Positions 17,637 to 27,993 are shown, counted from the first letter of the stretch. The stretch is DNA of 64,000 nucleotides from Aquihabitans sp. G128 (GCF_019048865.1 NZ_CP077604.1:2356001-2420000); one strand, 5' to 3'. Numbers and translations: made by a program. Notes: generated by a model from the sequence alone, not told the origin.

Positions 17637-18512
17637 GTGGACGATGCCGTGCCGTGGACCCGCGTGGTGGTCGCGCTCCACGCCGACCAGGCCGAGCTGG
17701 TGGCCGACCGCCTGTGGGCGTTCGGTCCCGCCGCCATCGAGGAGCAGGCCACCGCCGAGGGCACCGTGCTGCTCGCCGGCTTCGCCGAGGCGTCGGTCGC
17801 GGCGGCCGCGGCGGTGGCGGTCGACGCCCTCACGGGGGCCGTGCCGGGCGGTCCGGGATCGGCCCGTGCCGTCCCGGTCGACGACGACGGGCTCGACGGC
17901 TGGCGGGCCTGGGCCCGGGTCGAGCCGGCCCCGCCGTTCCTGGTGGTCCCCACCTGGCTGGCGGCGCCGGCGCCGGCTCCAGGGGTGCACCTCCTGCACA
18001 TCGACCCGGGCCGCACGTTCGGCTCCGGCTCGCACCCCACCACCCGCCTGGTGCTCGGACGCCTCGGCGCGCTCGTCGCCGCCGGCACCACGGTGCTCGA
18101 CGTGGGGTGCGGGTCGGGCGTCCTCGCCGTCGGCGCCGCCCTGCTCGGCGCCGACCCGGTCGAGGCCATCGACGTCGACGAGGGCAGCCCCGCTGCCACC
18201 GCCGCCAACGCGGACCGCAACGGCGTGGCCGACCGCGTCCACGCCTCGACCGAGGAGCTGGCGACCGTGGCGGCGAGCGGCCGGCGCTACGACGTCGTGG
18301 CCGCCAACCTGCTGGCCCCGGTGGTGGTGGCCCTCGCCGACGACCTGGTCCGCGTGGTGGCCGAGGACGGCGCCCTGGTGGTGTCGGGCCTGCTGGAGGA
18401 TCGCTGGGCCGAGGCCACCGACCGGCTGGTGGGCCTGGAGGTGGTCGACGTCGCAGCGGCCGAGGGGTGGGTGGCGGTCACCCTGCGGCGCCGCGCACCT
18501 TCTCGACGGTGA
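17637..18512 (+). CDS. prmA: Ribosomal protein L11 methyltransferase
   Basis: 291 residues from GTG 17637, 7 nt after TAGCCT. The N-terminal substrate-recognition domain is followed by the SAM-binding Rossmann fold: TFGSGSHPTTRLVL (conserved PrmA loop), motif I VLDVGCGSGVLAV, EAIDVDEGSPAAT, and VAANLLAPVVVAL (the N-L-L catalytic strand). PrmA trimethylates ribosomal protein L11. The frame stays open further upstream but only this start gives a normal N-terminus. The last 35 nt overlap the 3' end of the convergent kinase gene. Confidence 0.9.
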   Translation: MDDAVPWTRVVVALHADQAELVADRLWAFGPAAIEEQATAEGTVLLAGFAEASVAAAAAVAVDALTGAVPGGPGSARAVPVDDDGLDGWRAWARVEPAPPFLVVPTWLAAPAPAPGVHLLHIDPGRTFGSGSHPTTRLVLGRLGALVAAGTTVLDVGCGSGVLAVGAALLGADPVEAIDVDEGSPAATAANADRNGVADRVHASTEELATVAASGRRYDVVAANLLAPVVVALADDLVRVVAEDGALVVSGLLEDRWAEATDRLVGLEVVDVAAAEGWVAVTLRRRAPSRR

Positions 18513-20139
18513 ACGACTGCGCCCCGGCGTCGTAGGCCCACGTGATCACCGCGTCCAGGCCGTCGAGCGTGCCGTTGATGCGCTGGCCGCCCACCCGGGG
18601 CTCGAAGATCGACGGCACCTGCTCGCCGTTGCCGTCCGGCACGTCGAACGGGACGAGCGTGCCGTGGTCGTCGGAGAGCTGCAGCACCGCGCCGGCGTCG
18701 CCCTCCAACCCGACGAGCACGTCCTTGCGGCTGGAGTCGGTGAGCTGGGTGAGGGTGAGGGCGTCGGCACCGCCGAGGGCGCTCGGCAGCGGGATCACGT
18801 CGGCCGTGCTCCACCGCTCGTCGTCGGCCGACCAGGTCCAGAGCTGCAGGTCGGTGTCGACGCCGGTGACGGCCAGCTGGGGCTCGCCCGGGATGACGCC
18901 GGTGGACGCCGACCCCGCGGGCAGCCCGGCCTCGACGTCGGCCCACGCGTCGGCCGGGTCGACCGGCGGGGGCGTGGTCGTCGTGGTGGTGGACGTGCTC
19001 GTGCTGGTGGACGTCGACGTGCTGGTGCTCGTGCTGGTGGACGTGCTCGTGGAGCTCGTGGTGGTGGGCGCCGCGGTGGTGCTGGTGGTGGCCGCCGTGC
19101 CGGAGCCGCCGTCGTCTCGGGTGGCGGCCCACACCACCACCGCACCCAGGAGGAGGGCCAGCACGCCGGCCACCACGAGCAGCGCCGTCTGCGTGCCCGT
19201 GCCCCCGGCCTTGGCCGGAGGCGGCGGGGTGGGCGCCCGCTCGGCCGACAGGGGCTCGAGGGGCTGGGCCAGCGCCGCGCTCGCCGCCGCGGCCGACGCC
19301 ACGGCCACCGGGGCGACCGGGACCCAGGCGACGTCGAGCACGCGCGTGACCTCGCCGCTGGGGTCGCCGGTGGCCGCCCCCGTGACCAGCTCGAGCAGGG
19401 TGGTGGGGTCCGGGCGCGAGGCCGGGTCCTTGTCGAACGCAGCCCGCAGCGCCGGGAGCAGCGCGTCGGGCACGCCGACCAGGTCGGGCTCCTGGTGCAC
19501 CACGCGGTAGATCACCGCGGTGGCCTGGCCCTCGCCGAACGGCGGCCGTCCGGTGGACGCGAACGCCAGCGTCGACGCCCACGCGAACACGTCGGCGGCG
19601 GTGGTCACCTGGTGGCCCACGGCCTGCTCGGGAGCCATCCAGCCCGCCGAGCCGACCACGTGCCCGGTGCGGGTCATCGAGGTGGCGTCGCCGGCGTGGG
19701 CGATGCCGAAGTCGATGACCTTCGGCGCGTCTCGGGCCAGGAGCACGTTCGAGGGCTTGAGGTCCCGGTGCACCACGCCGGCCCGGTGCAGCGAGACCAG
19801 GGCCTCGGCCAGCCCGGCGGCCAGCGCCTGCAGCTGCGGGCCGCGGATGGGCCCGCGGGCGGAGACGACCTCGCCCAGGCTGGGGCCGTCGACGTACTCG
19901 GTGACGAGGTAGGGCTGGGCCGCCTCGGTGTCGGCGTCGAGGAACCGGGCGATGCACACCCCGTGGACCCGGCGCCCCGTCTCGACCTCGCGGGCGAAGC
20001 GGGCGCGGAAGGTGGGGTCGGCGGCGTACTCGGGACGGATCAGCTTGAGCGCCACCGGCGTGCCGGCCCGGCTCCGGGCCAGGTAGACGATCCCCATGCC
20101 GCCCACGCCGAGGCGCCCGGTGAGGCGGTACGGGCCCAC
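18478..20139 (-). CDS. PknB-type membrane Ser/Thr protein kinase with unknown extracytoplasmic domain
   Basis: 553 residues from GTG 20139. The kinase domain (about 1-260) shows glycine loop GRLGVGGMGIVY, catalytic K32, HRDLKPSN (D126), DFG (D143) and APEQ. A proline-rich linker leads to one membrane segment (TALLVVAGVLALLLGAVVVW, about 310-332), then a Thr/Ser repeat spacer, then about 170 residues of outer domain with no PASTA repeats. Start uncertain: ATG 20189 would give a better N-terminus (MVHRAVHPP...) if the G7 run at 20163-20169 were really eight. It overlaps prmA tail-to-tail by 35 nt. The ligand and targets are unknown. Confidence 0.9.
   Translation of the reverse strand: MGPYRLTGRLGVGGMGIVYLARSRAGTPVALKLIRPEYAADPTFRARFAREVETGRRVHGVCIARFLDADTEAAQPYLVTEYVDGPSLGEVVSARGPIRGPQLQALAAGLAEALVSLHRAGVVHRDLKPSNVLLARDAPKVIDFGIAHAGDATSMTRTGHVVGSAGWMAPEQAVGHQVTTAADVFAWASTLAFASTGRPPFGEGQATAVIYRVVHQEPDLVGVPDALLPALRAAFDKDPASRPDPTTLLELVTGAATGDPSGEVTRVLDVAWVPVAPVAVASAAAASAALAQPLEPLSAERAPTPPPPAKAGGTGTQTALLVVAGVLALLLGAVVVWAATRDDGGSGTAATTSTTAAPTTTSSTSTSTSTSTSTSTSTSTSTSTTTTTTPPPVDPADAWADVEAGLPAGSASTGVIPGEPQLAVTGVDTDLQLWTWSADDERWSTADVIPLPSALGGADALTLTQLTDSSRKDVLVGLEGDAGAVLQLSDDHGTLVPFDVPDGNGEQVPSIFEPRVGGQRINGTLDGLDAVITWAYDAGAQSFTVEKVRGAAG
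18973..19095. repeat. Short-period repeat coding Thr/Ser spacer of the kinase
   Basis: Degenerate reiterations of GTGCTCGTGCTGGTGGACGT and shorter GTGGTG units within the kinase gene. On the coding strand they translate as alternating Ser-Thr and poly-Thr between the membrane segment and the outer domain, a length-variable periplasmic/cell-wall spacer. Slippage here would change the spacer length in steps of two residues when six bases move. Confidence 0.6.
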
Positions 20140-20270
20140 CCGCTGCGGGTCGTCGGGGTTGAGGGGGGGTGAACGGCACGGTGGACCATCTTCGCGGATG
20201 GGCCGGGGTCGATCCCGGCGCGGCGTGCCCGCCGCCGCTCGGGCTCTTCAGGCCTGGTGAGGTGCCCAGG

Positions 20271-20741
20271 TCAACGGCGGTAGACCTTGGCCAGCCAGTC
20301 GCCGGTGAGCGGGACCGGGCTCAGGAGGTGGGCGGCGGTGAGCAGCCACCAGAGCACGTCGCCGGGGTCGGCGTCGCCCGGGGCGGTGACCACCAGGCCC
20401 CGCCGGGGGTGGTCGACCACCTTGAGCCAGCCGGCGGGGAGCGGCAGCTCGCGCTCGGCCAGCCGGGCGAGCGCCTTGGGTCCTGAGCCGTGCTCGATGC
20501 CTACGGTGGACCGGCGTCCCGGCTGCTCCGGAGGCGTCCAGGTCACCAGGGGCACCGCGTCGCCACGGGCCGAGAACAGGGCCACCGCGAAGTTCCGGGG
20601 CGGCGGCTCGGATCCCGGCTCGACCTCGGGCGACAGGTTCACCCAGCCCGAGCTGCTGGAGGCCAGCTCGGCGAGGACGGCTTCCACCGGCTCGAGGTCG
20701 TCCTCGGTGAAGGCGAGCTCTTCGCTGGGGTCCAGGGCCAT
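20271..20741 (-). CDS. Hypothetical soluble protein
   Basis: 156 residues from ATG 20741, 8 nt after TAGGGT, so a leaderless start fits. It contains FTEDDLEPVEAVLAELASSS, a Pro-rich middle and WWLLTAAHLLSPVPLTGDWL near the C-terminus. No motif, signal peptide or membrane segment allows a function call. It follows the TlpA/DsbB pair on the same strand by 11 bp but has its own promoter-like hexamer. Confidence 0.7.
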   Translation of the reverse strand: MALDPSEELAFTEDDLEPVEAVLAELASSSSGWVNLSPEVEPGSEPPPRNFAVALFSARGDAVPLVTWTPPEQPGRRSTVGIEHGSGPKALARLAERELPLPAGWLKVVDHPRRGLVVTAPGDADPGDVLWWLLTAAHLLSPVPLTGDWLAKVYRR

Positions 20742-20752
20742 GGCCGCGAACC

Positions 20753-21409
20753 CTAGATGGGCGACTTGCCGCTCTGGGCCGCCGCCACCAGCTGGTCGAA
20801 CTGGTCGACGGAGATCTCGCCGGTGATGCGGAACACCACCTTGCCCTCGGCGTCGACCACCACGAAGTACGGGTACGAGCTGAGGCCGAAGGTCGAGGCC
20901 GCGAGGGACTTCGAGGAGTCGGCCAGGGTGGGGGCGGTCCAGCCGACGTCCTCCAGCCAGGCGCTCGGCGGGTAGTTGCCGCGGCTCGCCTCCACCCCGG
21001 TGGACACCGTGAGCAGCTCGACGTCGTCGGGCATCGGCGAGTCCTTCAGGTGCTCGGCCAGCAGCGGGATCTCCCGCTGGCAGTGCGGGCACCAGTGGGC
21101 GGCGAAGATGATGACCTTGGCCTTGCCGTCGTCGGGCCCGATGGTGAGCTTGCCGCCCGAGAGCGTGGTGCCCGAGACGGTGGGGATGGTGGTGCCCACC
21201 GCCGGGTCGTCCTGGGCGGACTCGAAGGTGGGGAGGGCGTCGGCGCCGTCCTTCGCCACCGTGACCGCGGCGGTCTGGCCGGCCACCGGCTTCGCGTCGT
21301 CGGAGCCGCGGGTGGCGACGACGGCGACCACGCCGGCGATGACGACGAGGGCGAGCACGGCGTACCAGACGATCGGGCCCCGCTCCTTGGGCTTCACGGG
21401 ACCGGTCAT
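20753..21409 (-). CDS. Membrane-anchored thioredoxin-like disulfide oxidoreductase (TlpA/ResA type)
   Basis: 218 residues from ATG 21409, with AGGAGG upstream. One membrane anchor (IVWYAVLALVVIAGVVAVVA) is followed by an extracytoplasmic thioredoxin fold carrying the active site WCPHC in FAAHWCPHCQREIP and the cis-Pro region SSYPYFVVVD. Its ATG overlaps the stop of the DsbB-like gene by 4 bp (ATGA), so they work as a thiol-disulfide pair outside the membrane. The CPHC dipeptide is DsbA-like and oxidising, so oxidase is more likely than reductase. Client proteins unknown. Confidence 0.92.
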   Translation of the reverse strand: MTGPVKPKERGPIVWYAVLALVVIAGVVAVVATRGSDDAKPVAGQTAAVTVAKDGADALPTFESAQDDPAVGTTIPTVSGTTLSGGKLTIGPDDGKAKVIIFAAHWCPHCQREIPLLAEHLKDSPMPDDVELLTVSTGVEASRGNYPPSAWLEDVGWTAPTLADSSKSLAASTFGLSSYPYFVVVDAEGKVVFRITGEISVDQFDQLVAAAQSGKSPI

Positions 21410-21975
21410 GGCGCCTCCTGGGCGGTGGTGGTGGGCTCGGACGGCCGGGCGACGGCCAGCAGCACGAGGATCAGGGCGAAGCCCGAGAGGGCCATGGTGG
21501 GGATGGTGAGGTAGCCGAACTTCTCGACCCAGATGATCGAGCACGGGTTGTTCGGGTCGCACGAGCTGGTCTCGAGGTTGGGGTAGCGCTCCACGAGGAT
21601 GTGGAAGCACGACACCGCGCCGCCCACCAGCGCGACCGCGGCCGCGAACGGGCGGATGCGGTGGAACCGGGCCACCGCCGAGGCCCCGAGCACCAGCACG
21701 AGCGGGTACATGGCCGCCCGCTGGTACCAGCAGAGGCGGCACGGCAGGAAGTGGGCCACCTCGGAGAGGTAGAGGCTCCCGGCCGTGCACACCGCCGCCA
21801 CGCCGGCGGCGAGGCCCAGCGCCTGCGGGCCGACCTCGGCCGCCACCCGGGACCCGAGGCTCCGGGCCGCCGGCGAGAGCCGGCCGACCACGAACAGCAG
21901 CACCGCGCCGACGACGATCGCCTGGGCGGCGACGGCCAGCAGGGCCAGGAAGAGGGTGACGGTGGGGGTGTCCAT
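21406..21975 (-). CDS. DsbB/BdbC-like quinone-linked disulfide bond generator
   Basis: 189 residues from ATG 21975. The protein has five to six hydrophobic segments. Redox pairs are CRLC in LPCRLCWYQRA, the diagnostic DsbB first-loop motif, and the second loop CDPNNPC. It should re-oxidise the thioredoxin-like partner and pass electrons to quinone. It has an extra N-terminal hydrophobic segment compared with minimal BdbC proteins. The gene is first of a two-gene unit with the TlpA-like gene. Confidence 0.92.
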   Translation of the reverse strand: MDTPTVTLFLALLAVAAQAIVVGAVLLFVVGRLSPAARSLGSRVAAEVGPQALGLAAGVAAVCTAGSLYLSEVAHFLPCRLCWYQRAAMYPLVLVLGASAVARFHRIRPFAAAVALVGGAVSCFHILVERYPNLETSSCDPNNPCSIIWVEKFGYLTIPTMALSGFALILVLLAVARPSEPTTTAQEAP

Positions 21976-22017
21976 GGTGCGGTGCGTGGGTCGTCCGCCG
22001 AGCCCACGCGGTTCCCG

Positions 22018-24502
22018 CTAGGCCAGGACGGTCCGTTGCAGGCGGTGCAGCGACCACCACCCGAAGGGGACGGGCAGCCAGTAGGTGACCAGGCGGAACA
22101 GAAAGACCGCAGAAAGGGCATCGGTGGGGGCGACGCCCGTGCCGGTGAGCGCGGCGGTGAGCGCCGCCTCCACCGCCCCGACGCCGCCCGGGGTGGGCGC
22201 CGCCGAAGCCAGCGACGACGCCGTGAGGTACAGCAGCCCGAGCTTGGGGAACGAGAGGCCGATGTCGACCGCCCGGGCGCTCTCGGAGAACGCGACGATC
22301 ACCGCCACCTTCGACGCGATGGTGGTCCCGAACAGGGTGAAGAACCGGGCCGGCTGCTTCGACAGGTCTCGCAGCGTCGTCCACACCTGCTTGACCGTGG
22401 TCTCGATGCGCCGAGCCACCACCCGCCGTCCCCACGGCGTGAGCCACACCAGGCCGCCGAGCACGGCCACCACCACGAGGGCCACGGCCGCCGAGCTGGC
22501 CTTGGGCAGCGAGAAGTGCAGGCCGCCGGCCGACGAGCCCGCCCAGGCGGCGAAGGTGGCCAGCACCGCCACCTGGCCGATGCCGCTGGCGACGCTGGTG
22601 AGCGCCACGCCTGCGGCGGCCGAACCGAGGTCCCCGCCGCGCTTCTGGAGGTAGCGCACCCGCAGGGCCATGCCACCCGCGTTGGCCGGGGTGAACCGGT
22701 TGAGGAACGACTGGCCCACCATGAGGCGGACCACCTCGCCGAACGGCAGCCGCTGGGGCGCCACCGAGATGAACGTGCCGGCGCCGGCGACGTAGGGCAC
22801 CGCGGCCAGGACCACCAGGCCGGGCAGCGACCACAGCGAGACCTGGCCCATCGACCGCGTGATCTCCGACCAGCTCGAGGCGAAGGACAGCAGCGTGTAG
22901 GCCGCCACCACCGCGCCGGCCAGCCCGGCCAGCTGGCGGACGTTGACCCGCTCGATGTCGGCCAGCTGGTAGTCGACCCCGCCGGCCGCCGCCTGGAGGC
23001 GGTCGCGCACGGCGGGCAGCACGTGCTTCTGGCCGCCGATGGCCTCACGCACGTCGGTGGGCATGGCGAGCGGCTGCACCAGCGGCAGGGCGGCGGCCAG
23101 CTCCTTCGTGCCCAGCGCCCGCGCCGTGGCCGCCACCGAGCGCTCGGCCCCCACGATGAGGGCCAGGCTGGTGGTCAGCATGGCGACGTCGGCGGCGAGC
23201 TGGTGGGGGTCGGCCTGGTGCGATGCCCAGCGGAAGTCGACGAGGGTCACCACCGGCGGTCGGCCCGGCGACGTCCCCCCCGGCCTCGCCCCCGGCCGCC
23301 GGCAGCGCAGGGCCGGCGACGTCGACCAGGACCTGCGACGAGGTCAGCCACCGGTGGGCCATCCCCTGCTCGTGCAGCAGGGCGACCTGCTTCCACGCTG
23401 CGTCGAGCACCTCGTCGGTGACCTCGTCGAGCGCCAGGTCCACCAGCCGGCGCCCGGCGATGACGTCCATGGCCAGCAGCCCGTCGCCGCCCTCGGTGGT
23501 GCCGGCGGCCACCACCCGCGGGACGACGGTGCCGGGCCGGGCGGCGAGCAGCGCGGACAGGGCCTCGTGCTCCACCAGCTCGCCCGGCGACCAGCTCGGG
23601 CGGAGGTCGTCGAGGTCCTTCACCCGCAGGACCTTGAGGATCCGGAGGATGAGGTAGGCGTCTCGCTCGTCGCGGCCGAGCAGCTTCACGAAGGCGCGCC
23701 GGCCCGACGCCGTGGTGGCCACGAACGTGCGGGCGTGGCTGGCCCCGACCTCGGCGGCGGCGATGCGCTCGGCGGGGAAGCCGGCGGTGGCCAGGCCCTC
23801 CAGCACGGCCCGGCGGCTGGCCGTGCGGCGCGGGGAGCCGATGAGGACGAGGGCGGCCGAGCCCACCACCGCACCCACGGTGAGGGTGACCGCCAGGTTC
23901 AGCGGCACGGCCACCGCCGTCACCACCCGGCTGAGCACGGCGACGGCGAGCCCGATCCCGGCGGTGCGCCGCCACCCGCGGGAGAGGACGGGGCCCTGCA
24001 CGATCAGCACCGCGGTGAACCCGGCGAGGTAGGCACCGGACGGGAACGCCGCGCCGATGATCCACGACGGGCGCTCGGTGACCCGCACCACCTGGCTGGG
24101 CACGGCGTCGTCGAGCCAGGTCTGGATGGTGGCCATGGCGCCGGCGGCGACCACGGCCGCGCCCAGGGCGGTGGCCAGCAGCCGCTTGGTGCGGAACAGG
24201 ACCACGACCATCACCACCGGCACCGCCAGGGCGAGGAGCTGCGTGGCGCCCAGCAGGAGGTCGCGCACCCAGCGCGGCAGCTGGTTCACCAGGTTCACCA
24301 GGTCGACCGCCACCGAGCGGACCTCGCCGGCGTGGCGGGTGGCCAGCAGGACCAGCACCACCAGGGTGAACAGCGACAGGCCCAGGCGCACGATGTCGGT
24401 GGGGTGGCGGCCCCACGCCGGCCCGGAGAGCAGGTCGTCGTCGTCGTGCACGACCTCGGCGCCGCCGAGGGGCGCCACCTGCTCCCGCGTCGCTGCTACC
24501 AC
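22018..24502 (-). pseudogene. Three-part membrane protein: TM block, kinase-like domain, LPG-synthase-type flippase; one frameshift
   Basis: Starts at GTG 24502 (CAGACT 6 nt upstream). About 220 residues with six or more membrane segments are followed by an aminoglycoside/protein-kinase-like domain ([37 protein letters not shown], with HRWLTSSQ in place of HGDLxxxN). A C7 run at 23275-23281 then breaks the frame; with six C the reading continues [17 protein letters not shown], joining the open frame 22018-23253. That frame encodes a UPF0104/LPG_synthase_TM domain (GQSFLNRFTPANAGG, APTPGGVGAVEAAL). The kinase's DFG-like region is VDFRW. Domain order suggests lipid flipping controlled or assisted by a kinase-like module. 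Substrate unknown. Confidence 0.82.
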
Positions 24503-24550
24503 CGGGCCAGTCTGGCCCACCCACCACCGCGGAGCCGCCAGACTGGGCCC

Positions 24551-25567
24551 GTGGACGACCTGCCGGTGATCGACGTCGGGCCACTGGTGAGAGCCGCTCA
24601 CCGCGACCACCGGGACCCCGACGTCCAGGGGGTCGCCCGCGCCCTCGACGGGGCCTGCCGCGACACCGGGTTCTTCCTGGTCACCGGGCACGGCATCGAC
24701 CCCACGCTGCTCGCCCGGCTCGATGCCGCCGCCCGGCGGTTCTTCGCCCGACCGCCGGCCGAGAAGGCCGCCATCGCCATGGCCCACGGCGGCCGGGCGT
24801 GGCGGGGCTGGTTCCCCGAGGGCGGCGAGCTCACCTCCGGCCGACCGGACCACAAGGAGGGCCTGTACTTCGGTCGCGAGCTGGGCCCCGACGACCCCCG
24901 CGTGCGAGCCGGCCTCCCGCTGCACGGGCCCAACCAGTTCCCCGCCGAGCCCGCCGAGCTCCGGCCCGCCGTGCTGGCGTGGATGGAGGCCGTCGAGGCG
25001 CTCGGCCACGCCCTGGCCGCCGGGATCGCCCTGGCGCTCGGGCTCGACGCCGAGTGGTTCGACCGCTCGCTCACCGCCGAGCCGACCGTGCTGTTCCGCA
25101 TCTTCCGCTACCCGCCCCGGCCCGCCGGCGAGGACGCCTGGGGCGTGGCCGAGCACACCGACTACGGGCTGCTCACGATCCTCGCCCACGACGGCACCCC
25201 GGGCCTCGAGGTCCGGGGCCGCGACGGGTGGCTCGAGGTGCCCGCGGTCCCCGACGCCTTCGTGGTCAACCTCGGCGACATGCTCGACCGCATGACCGGC
25301 GGGCGCTACCGCTCGACCCCACACCGGGTGCGCCACCAGCCCTCAGGGCCGGGACCCACCCGCGACCGGCTCTCGTTCCCGTTCTTCTTCGACCCCGGCT
25401 GGGATGCCGAGATCGAAGCCGTCCCCTTCGGCGACGAGCCGCCGCCCGACGACGCCGACACCCGCTGGGACGCCACCAGCGTCCACGGCTGGACCGGCAC
25501 CTACGGGGACTTCCTCACCGCCAAGGTGGCCAAGGTGTTCCCCGGCCTCGGCGACGAGGTCCTCTAG
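24551..25567 (+). CDS. 2-oxoglutarate/Fe(II) oxygenase, isopenicillin-N-synthase family
   Basis: 338 residues from GTG 24551, 6 nt after CAGACT. The N-terminal DIOX_N region reads [21 protein letters not shown] and [14 protein letters not shown]. Iron ligands are H202 and D204 (EHTDYGLLT) and H258 (TPHRVRH), and R273-x-S275 binds 2OG. This is the plant-ACC-oxidase-like branch found in many actinomycetes; substrate unknown. The promoter is shared back-to-back with the flippase gene, with CAGACT on both strands. It overlaps the convergent flavoprotein gene by 4 bp. Confidence 0.92.
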   Translation: MDDLPVIDVGPLVRAAHRDHRDPDVQGVARALDGACRDTGFFLVTGHGIDPTLLARLDAAARRFFARPPAEKAAIAMAHGGRAWRGWFPEGGELTSGRPDHKEGLYFGRELGPDDPRVRAGLPLHGPNQFPAEPAELRPAVLAWMEAVEALGHALAAGIALALGLDAEWFDRSLTAEPTVLFRIFRYPPRPAGEDAWGVAEHTDYGLLTILAHDGTPGLEVRGRDGWLEVPAVPDAFVVNLGDMLDRMTGGRYRSTPHRVRHQPSGPGPTRDRLSFPFFFDPGWDAEIEAVPFGDEPPPDDADTRWDATSVHGWTGTYGDFLTAKVAKVFPGLGDEVL

Positions 25568-26946
25568 CAGCGGCCGACCTCGACGGGGGTGTCCTCGGCC
25601 TCGCTGTCGCCGTGCAGCAGCCGGTCGGCGATGACGCCGGCCTGGATGCGGATCTCGGGGACCGCGGTGGTCTCCCACTCGGTGCCGCGGCGGAGGGCCC
25701 CGATGATCCAGAGCCCCGGCGTGGGCTCGACGCCGCGCCCGAGGGCGTGACCGGCTCGATCCACGGCCAGGCCGAGGCGGTGCGGGCCGATCACGACGTG
25801 GCCGTCGTCGAGCAGGGACTGCAGGACGGGGCTGCCGCTGGCGGTCAGGTCGTCGCTCGGCCCGGCGGCGTTGACCACCAGGTCGGCGTCGAGGTCGTCG
25901 ATCGACGGGTCGGCGAAGCGCACCGACAGCCGCGCGCCGGGGCCGCCGGGCGCCACGGCATCGACCCGGCTGCGGACGATGCGCAGCTGGCCGCGGGCGA
26001 TGGTGGCGGCCAGGCCGGCGCCCACCGCAGGCGCCGTGCGGTGGCGGTGCACGTTCCACCACGGGAACCAGCGGCGCAGCATCCGGGCCTGGTCGCCGTA
26101 GGGCAGGGCCCGCCACAGGTCGTTGGCGCGAGGCCGCACGCTGTCGATGACCGCCTGCCAGTCCTCCTCGGCTCGCCCGAGCTTCACCACGTGGCGCACC
26201 AGGGCCCGCCCACCGATGCCCGGCGTCGGCAGGCGCTCCTCCGCGATGGGGGTGGGCAGGCCGGGACGGCTGGTGCGGGGCACCAGGCCGCGACGGGAGG
26301 CGGCCACCAGCTCGACGTCGGGGTTGCGAGACGCCAGCGACAGGGCGACGTCGACCATGGTCAGGCCGGTGCCGACCACCACCACCCGCCGGGCGTCGGG
26401 CCGGTCGAGCGCGCCGGGCGCCCACGGGTCGACCACCACCCGGGGATCGTCGCCCTCGGGCACCGCGCACGGCAGCGCCGGTCGGCCGGGGAAGCCGGTG
26501 GCCAGCACGACGTCGCCGGCGTCGATGGCGGTGCCGTCGTCGAGCGCCACCCGCCAGCCGGCCTCGGTGCGGGCCAGCCCCACCACCCGGTTGCGGCGGT
26601 GCTCGACGCCGACCGCCGAGCCCGAGCGGGCGGCGACGTCGGCCAGGTAGTCGCCGTACATCGAGCGGCGCAGGTAGGTGTCGGCGGTGGCGGTGACGCC
26701 CCGCTCCCCCAGCCAGCCCACCAGGTCGGCGCCGTTGTCGCCGTCGACCGACAGGCGGATGCGGCACACGTTCATGAGGTGGACCGGATCGGCGGTGCCG
26801 TAGGCGACGCCGGGGCCCAGGCGCTCGGCGGGGTCGACCACCACCACCGGCCGCCGGGGCGCCCCGTCGGCGGAGAGCTGGTGGAGCAGGAACGCCGCCG
26901 CCGCGCCGCCGCCCACGATCACGACGGGCAGGTCCGAGGGCGCCAT
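25564..26946 (-). CDS. FAD/NAD(P)-binding oxidoreductase (NAD_binding_9 type)
   Basis: 460 residues from ATG 26946, 6 nt after TACGAT. The N-terminal dinucleotide motif is [17 protein letters not shown], followed by [17 protein letters not shown], the hallmark of the FAD-NAD(P)-binding family related to HI0933-like and lysine/ornithine monooxygenase-like proteins. A second GxG site appears as [17 protein letters not shown], and an ATG-type motif as VVLATGFPG. The protein probably binds FAD plus a pyridine nucleotide and oxidises or hydroxylates an unknown small molecule. No partner gene is coupled. Confidence 0.88.
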   Translation of the reverse strand: MAPSDLPVVIVGGGAAAAFLLHQLSADGAPRRPVVVVDPAERLGPGVAYGTADPVHLMNVCRIRLSVDGDNGADLVGWLGERGVTATADTYLRRSMYGDYLADVAARSGSAVGVEHRRNRVVGLARTEAGWRVALDDGTAIDAGDVVLATGFPGRPALPCAVPEGDDPRVVVDPWAPGALDRPDARRVVVVGTGLTMVDVALSLASRNPDVELVAASRRGLVPRTSRPGLPTPIAEERLPTPGIGGRALVRHVVKLGRAEEDWQAVIDSVRPRANDLWRALPYGDQARMLRRWFPWWNVHRHRTAPAVGAGLAATIARGQLRIVRSRVDAVAPGGPGARLSVRFADPSIDDLDADLVVNAAGPSDDLTASGSPVLQSLLDDGHVVIGPHRLGLAVDRAGHALGRGVEPTPGLWIIGALRRGTEWETTAVPEIRIQAGVIADRLLHGDSEAEDTPVEVGRC

Positions 26947-27023
26947 CGGTCGATCGTACCGGCGGGCGCGAGACCGCCCGACCGGCCCTAGCGTCGACCG
27001 GGCCGTCGATCGAGGAGCCCGCC

Positions 27024-27986
27024 ATGAAGGCCGCCGTCTACCACCGCACCGGAGCCCCGGAGGTCCTGCAGTACGAGGACGTCCCCGACCCCACCCCCCG
27101 GGCCGGCGAGGTCCTGGTGGAGGTGGCCGCCATCAGCATCGAGGGCGGCGACACCCTCAACCGCCTCGGCGGCGACATGCCGGCCGTGCCCCACATCGTG
27201 GGCTACCAGTGCGCCGGAACCGTCGTGCAGCTCGGCGAGGGCGTGACCGACCGCACCGTGGGCCAGCAGGTGGTGTGCTCGATGATGTGGGGCTCGCACG
27301 CCGAGCTGGTGGCCGTGCCCGCCAGCTTCACCTGGCCGGTGCCCGAGGGGCTCGACCTCACGCTGGCCGCCTGCATCCCGATCGCCTTCGGCACCGCCGA
27401 CGACTGCCTCTTCGAGTTCGGCCGCCTCCAGGCCGGCGAGACCGTGCTGGTGCAGGCGGGCGGGGGCGGCGTGGGCATCGCCGCCATCCAGCTGGCCAAG
27501 CGGGCGGGCGCCACCGTGCTGGCCACCGCGTCCACCGACGACAAGCTGGCCCGGCTCACCGCGCTCGGCCTGGACCACGGCATCAACTACCGCACCGACG
27601 ACTTCGCCGACGTGGCCCGCTCCCTCACCGACGGCCGCGGCGTCGACCTCGTGGTCGAGTCGGTGGGCACGACGCTGGAGGGCAGCATCCGCTCGCTGGC
27701 CTACCGCGGCCGCATCTCCTACGTCGGCGACGCCGGCCGGGACCCGCAGCCGGTCGACATCTCGGTGATCAAGGGCGGCAACCAGTCGATCACCGGGGTC
27801 TTCCTCGGCGCCGAGCTGGTGGTGGGCCGGCGTGCCTACGACAACATCGCCCGCCTCATCGGCCTCGTGGCCGCCGGCGAGCTGACCGTGGTGGTCGACT
27901 CGACGTTCCCGCTGGCCGAGGCCGCGGCGGCCCACGCCCGCCTCGAGGACCGCCAGGCCTTCGGCCGCGTGGTCCTGGTCCCCTAG
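27024..27986 (+). CDS. Zinc-independent quinone oxidoreductase (MDR superfamily)
   Basis: 320 residues from ATG 27024, preceded by a GAGGAG ribosome site and a TAGCGT hexamer about 30 nt upstream, so this transcript is leadered. It starts MKAAVYHRTGAPEVLQYEDV, has the NADPH Rossmann motif VQAGGGGVGIAAIQLAK and lacks the catalytic and structural zinc Cys residues of alcohol dehydrogenases. It should reduce quinones or enones with NADPH. The gene ends 7 bp from the convergent MFS gene. Confidence 0.92.
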   Translation: MKAAVYHRTGAPEVLQYEDVPDPTPRAGEVLVEVAAISIEGGDTLNRLGGDMPAVPHIVGYQCAGTVVQLGEGVTDRTVGQQVVCSMMWGSHAELVAVPASFTWPVPEGLDLTLAACIPIAFGTADDCLFEFGRLQAGETVLVQAGGGGVGIAAIQLAKRAGATVLATASTDDKLARLTALGLDHGINYRTDDFADVARSLTDGRGVDLVVESVGTTLEGSIRSLAYRGRISYVGDAGRDPQPVDISVIKGGNQSITGVFLGAELVVGRRAYDNIARLIGLVAAGELTVVVDSTFPLAEAAAAHARLEDRQAFGRVVLVP

Positions 27987-27993
27987 GGCCGGC

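Noticed and set aside
18973..19095. CRISPR-like short repeat cluster
   Set aside because: Irregular units in frame within a kinase gene coding Thr/Ser; no spacers.
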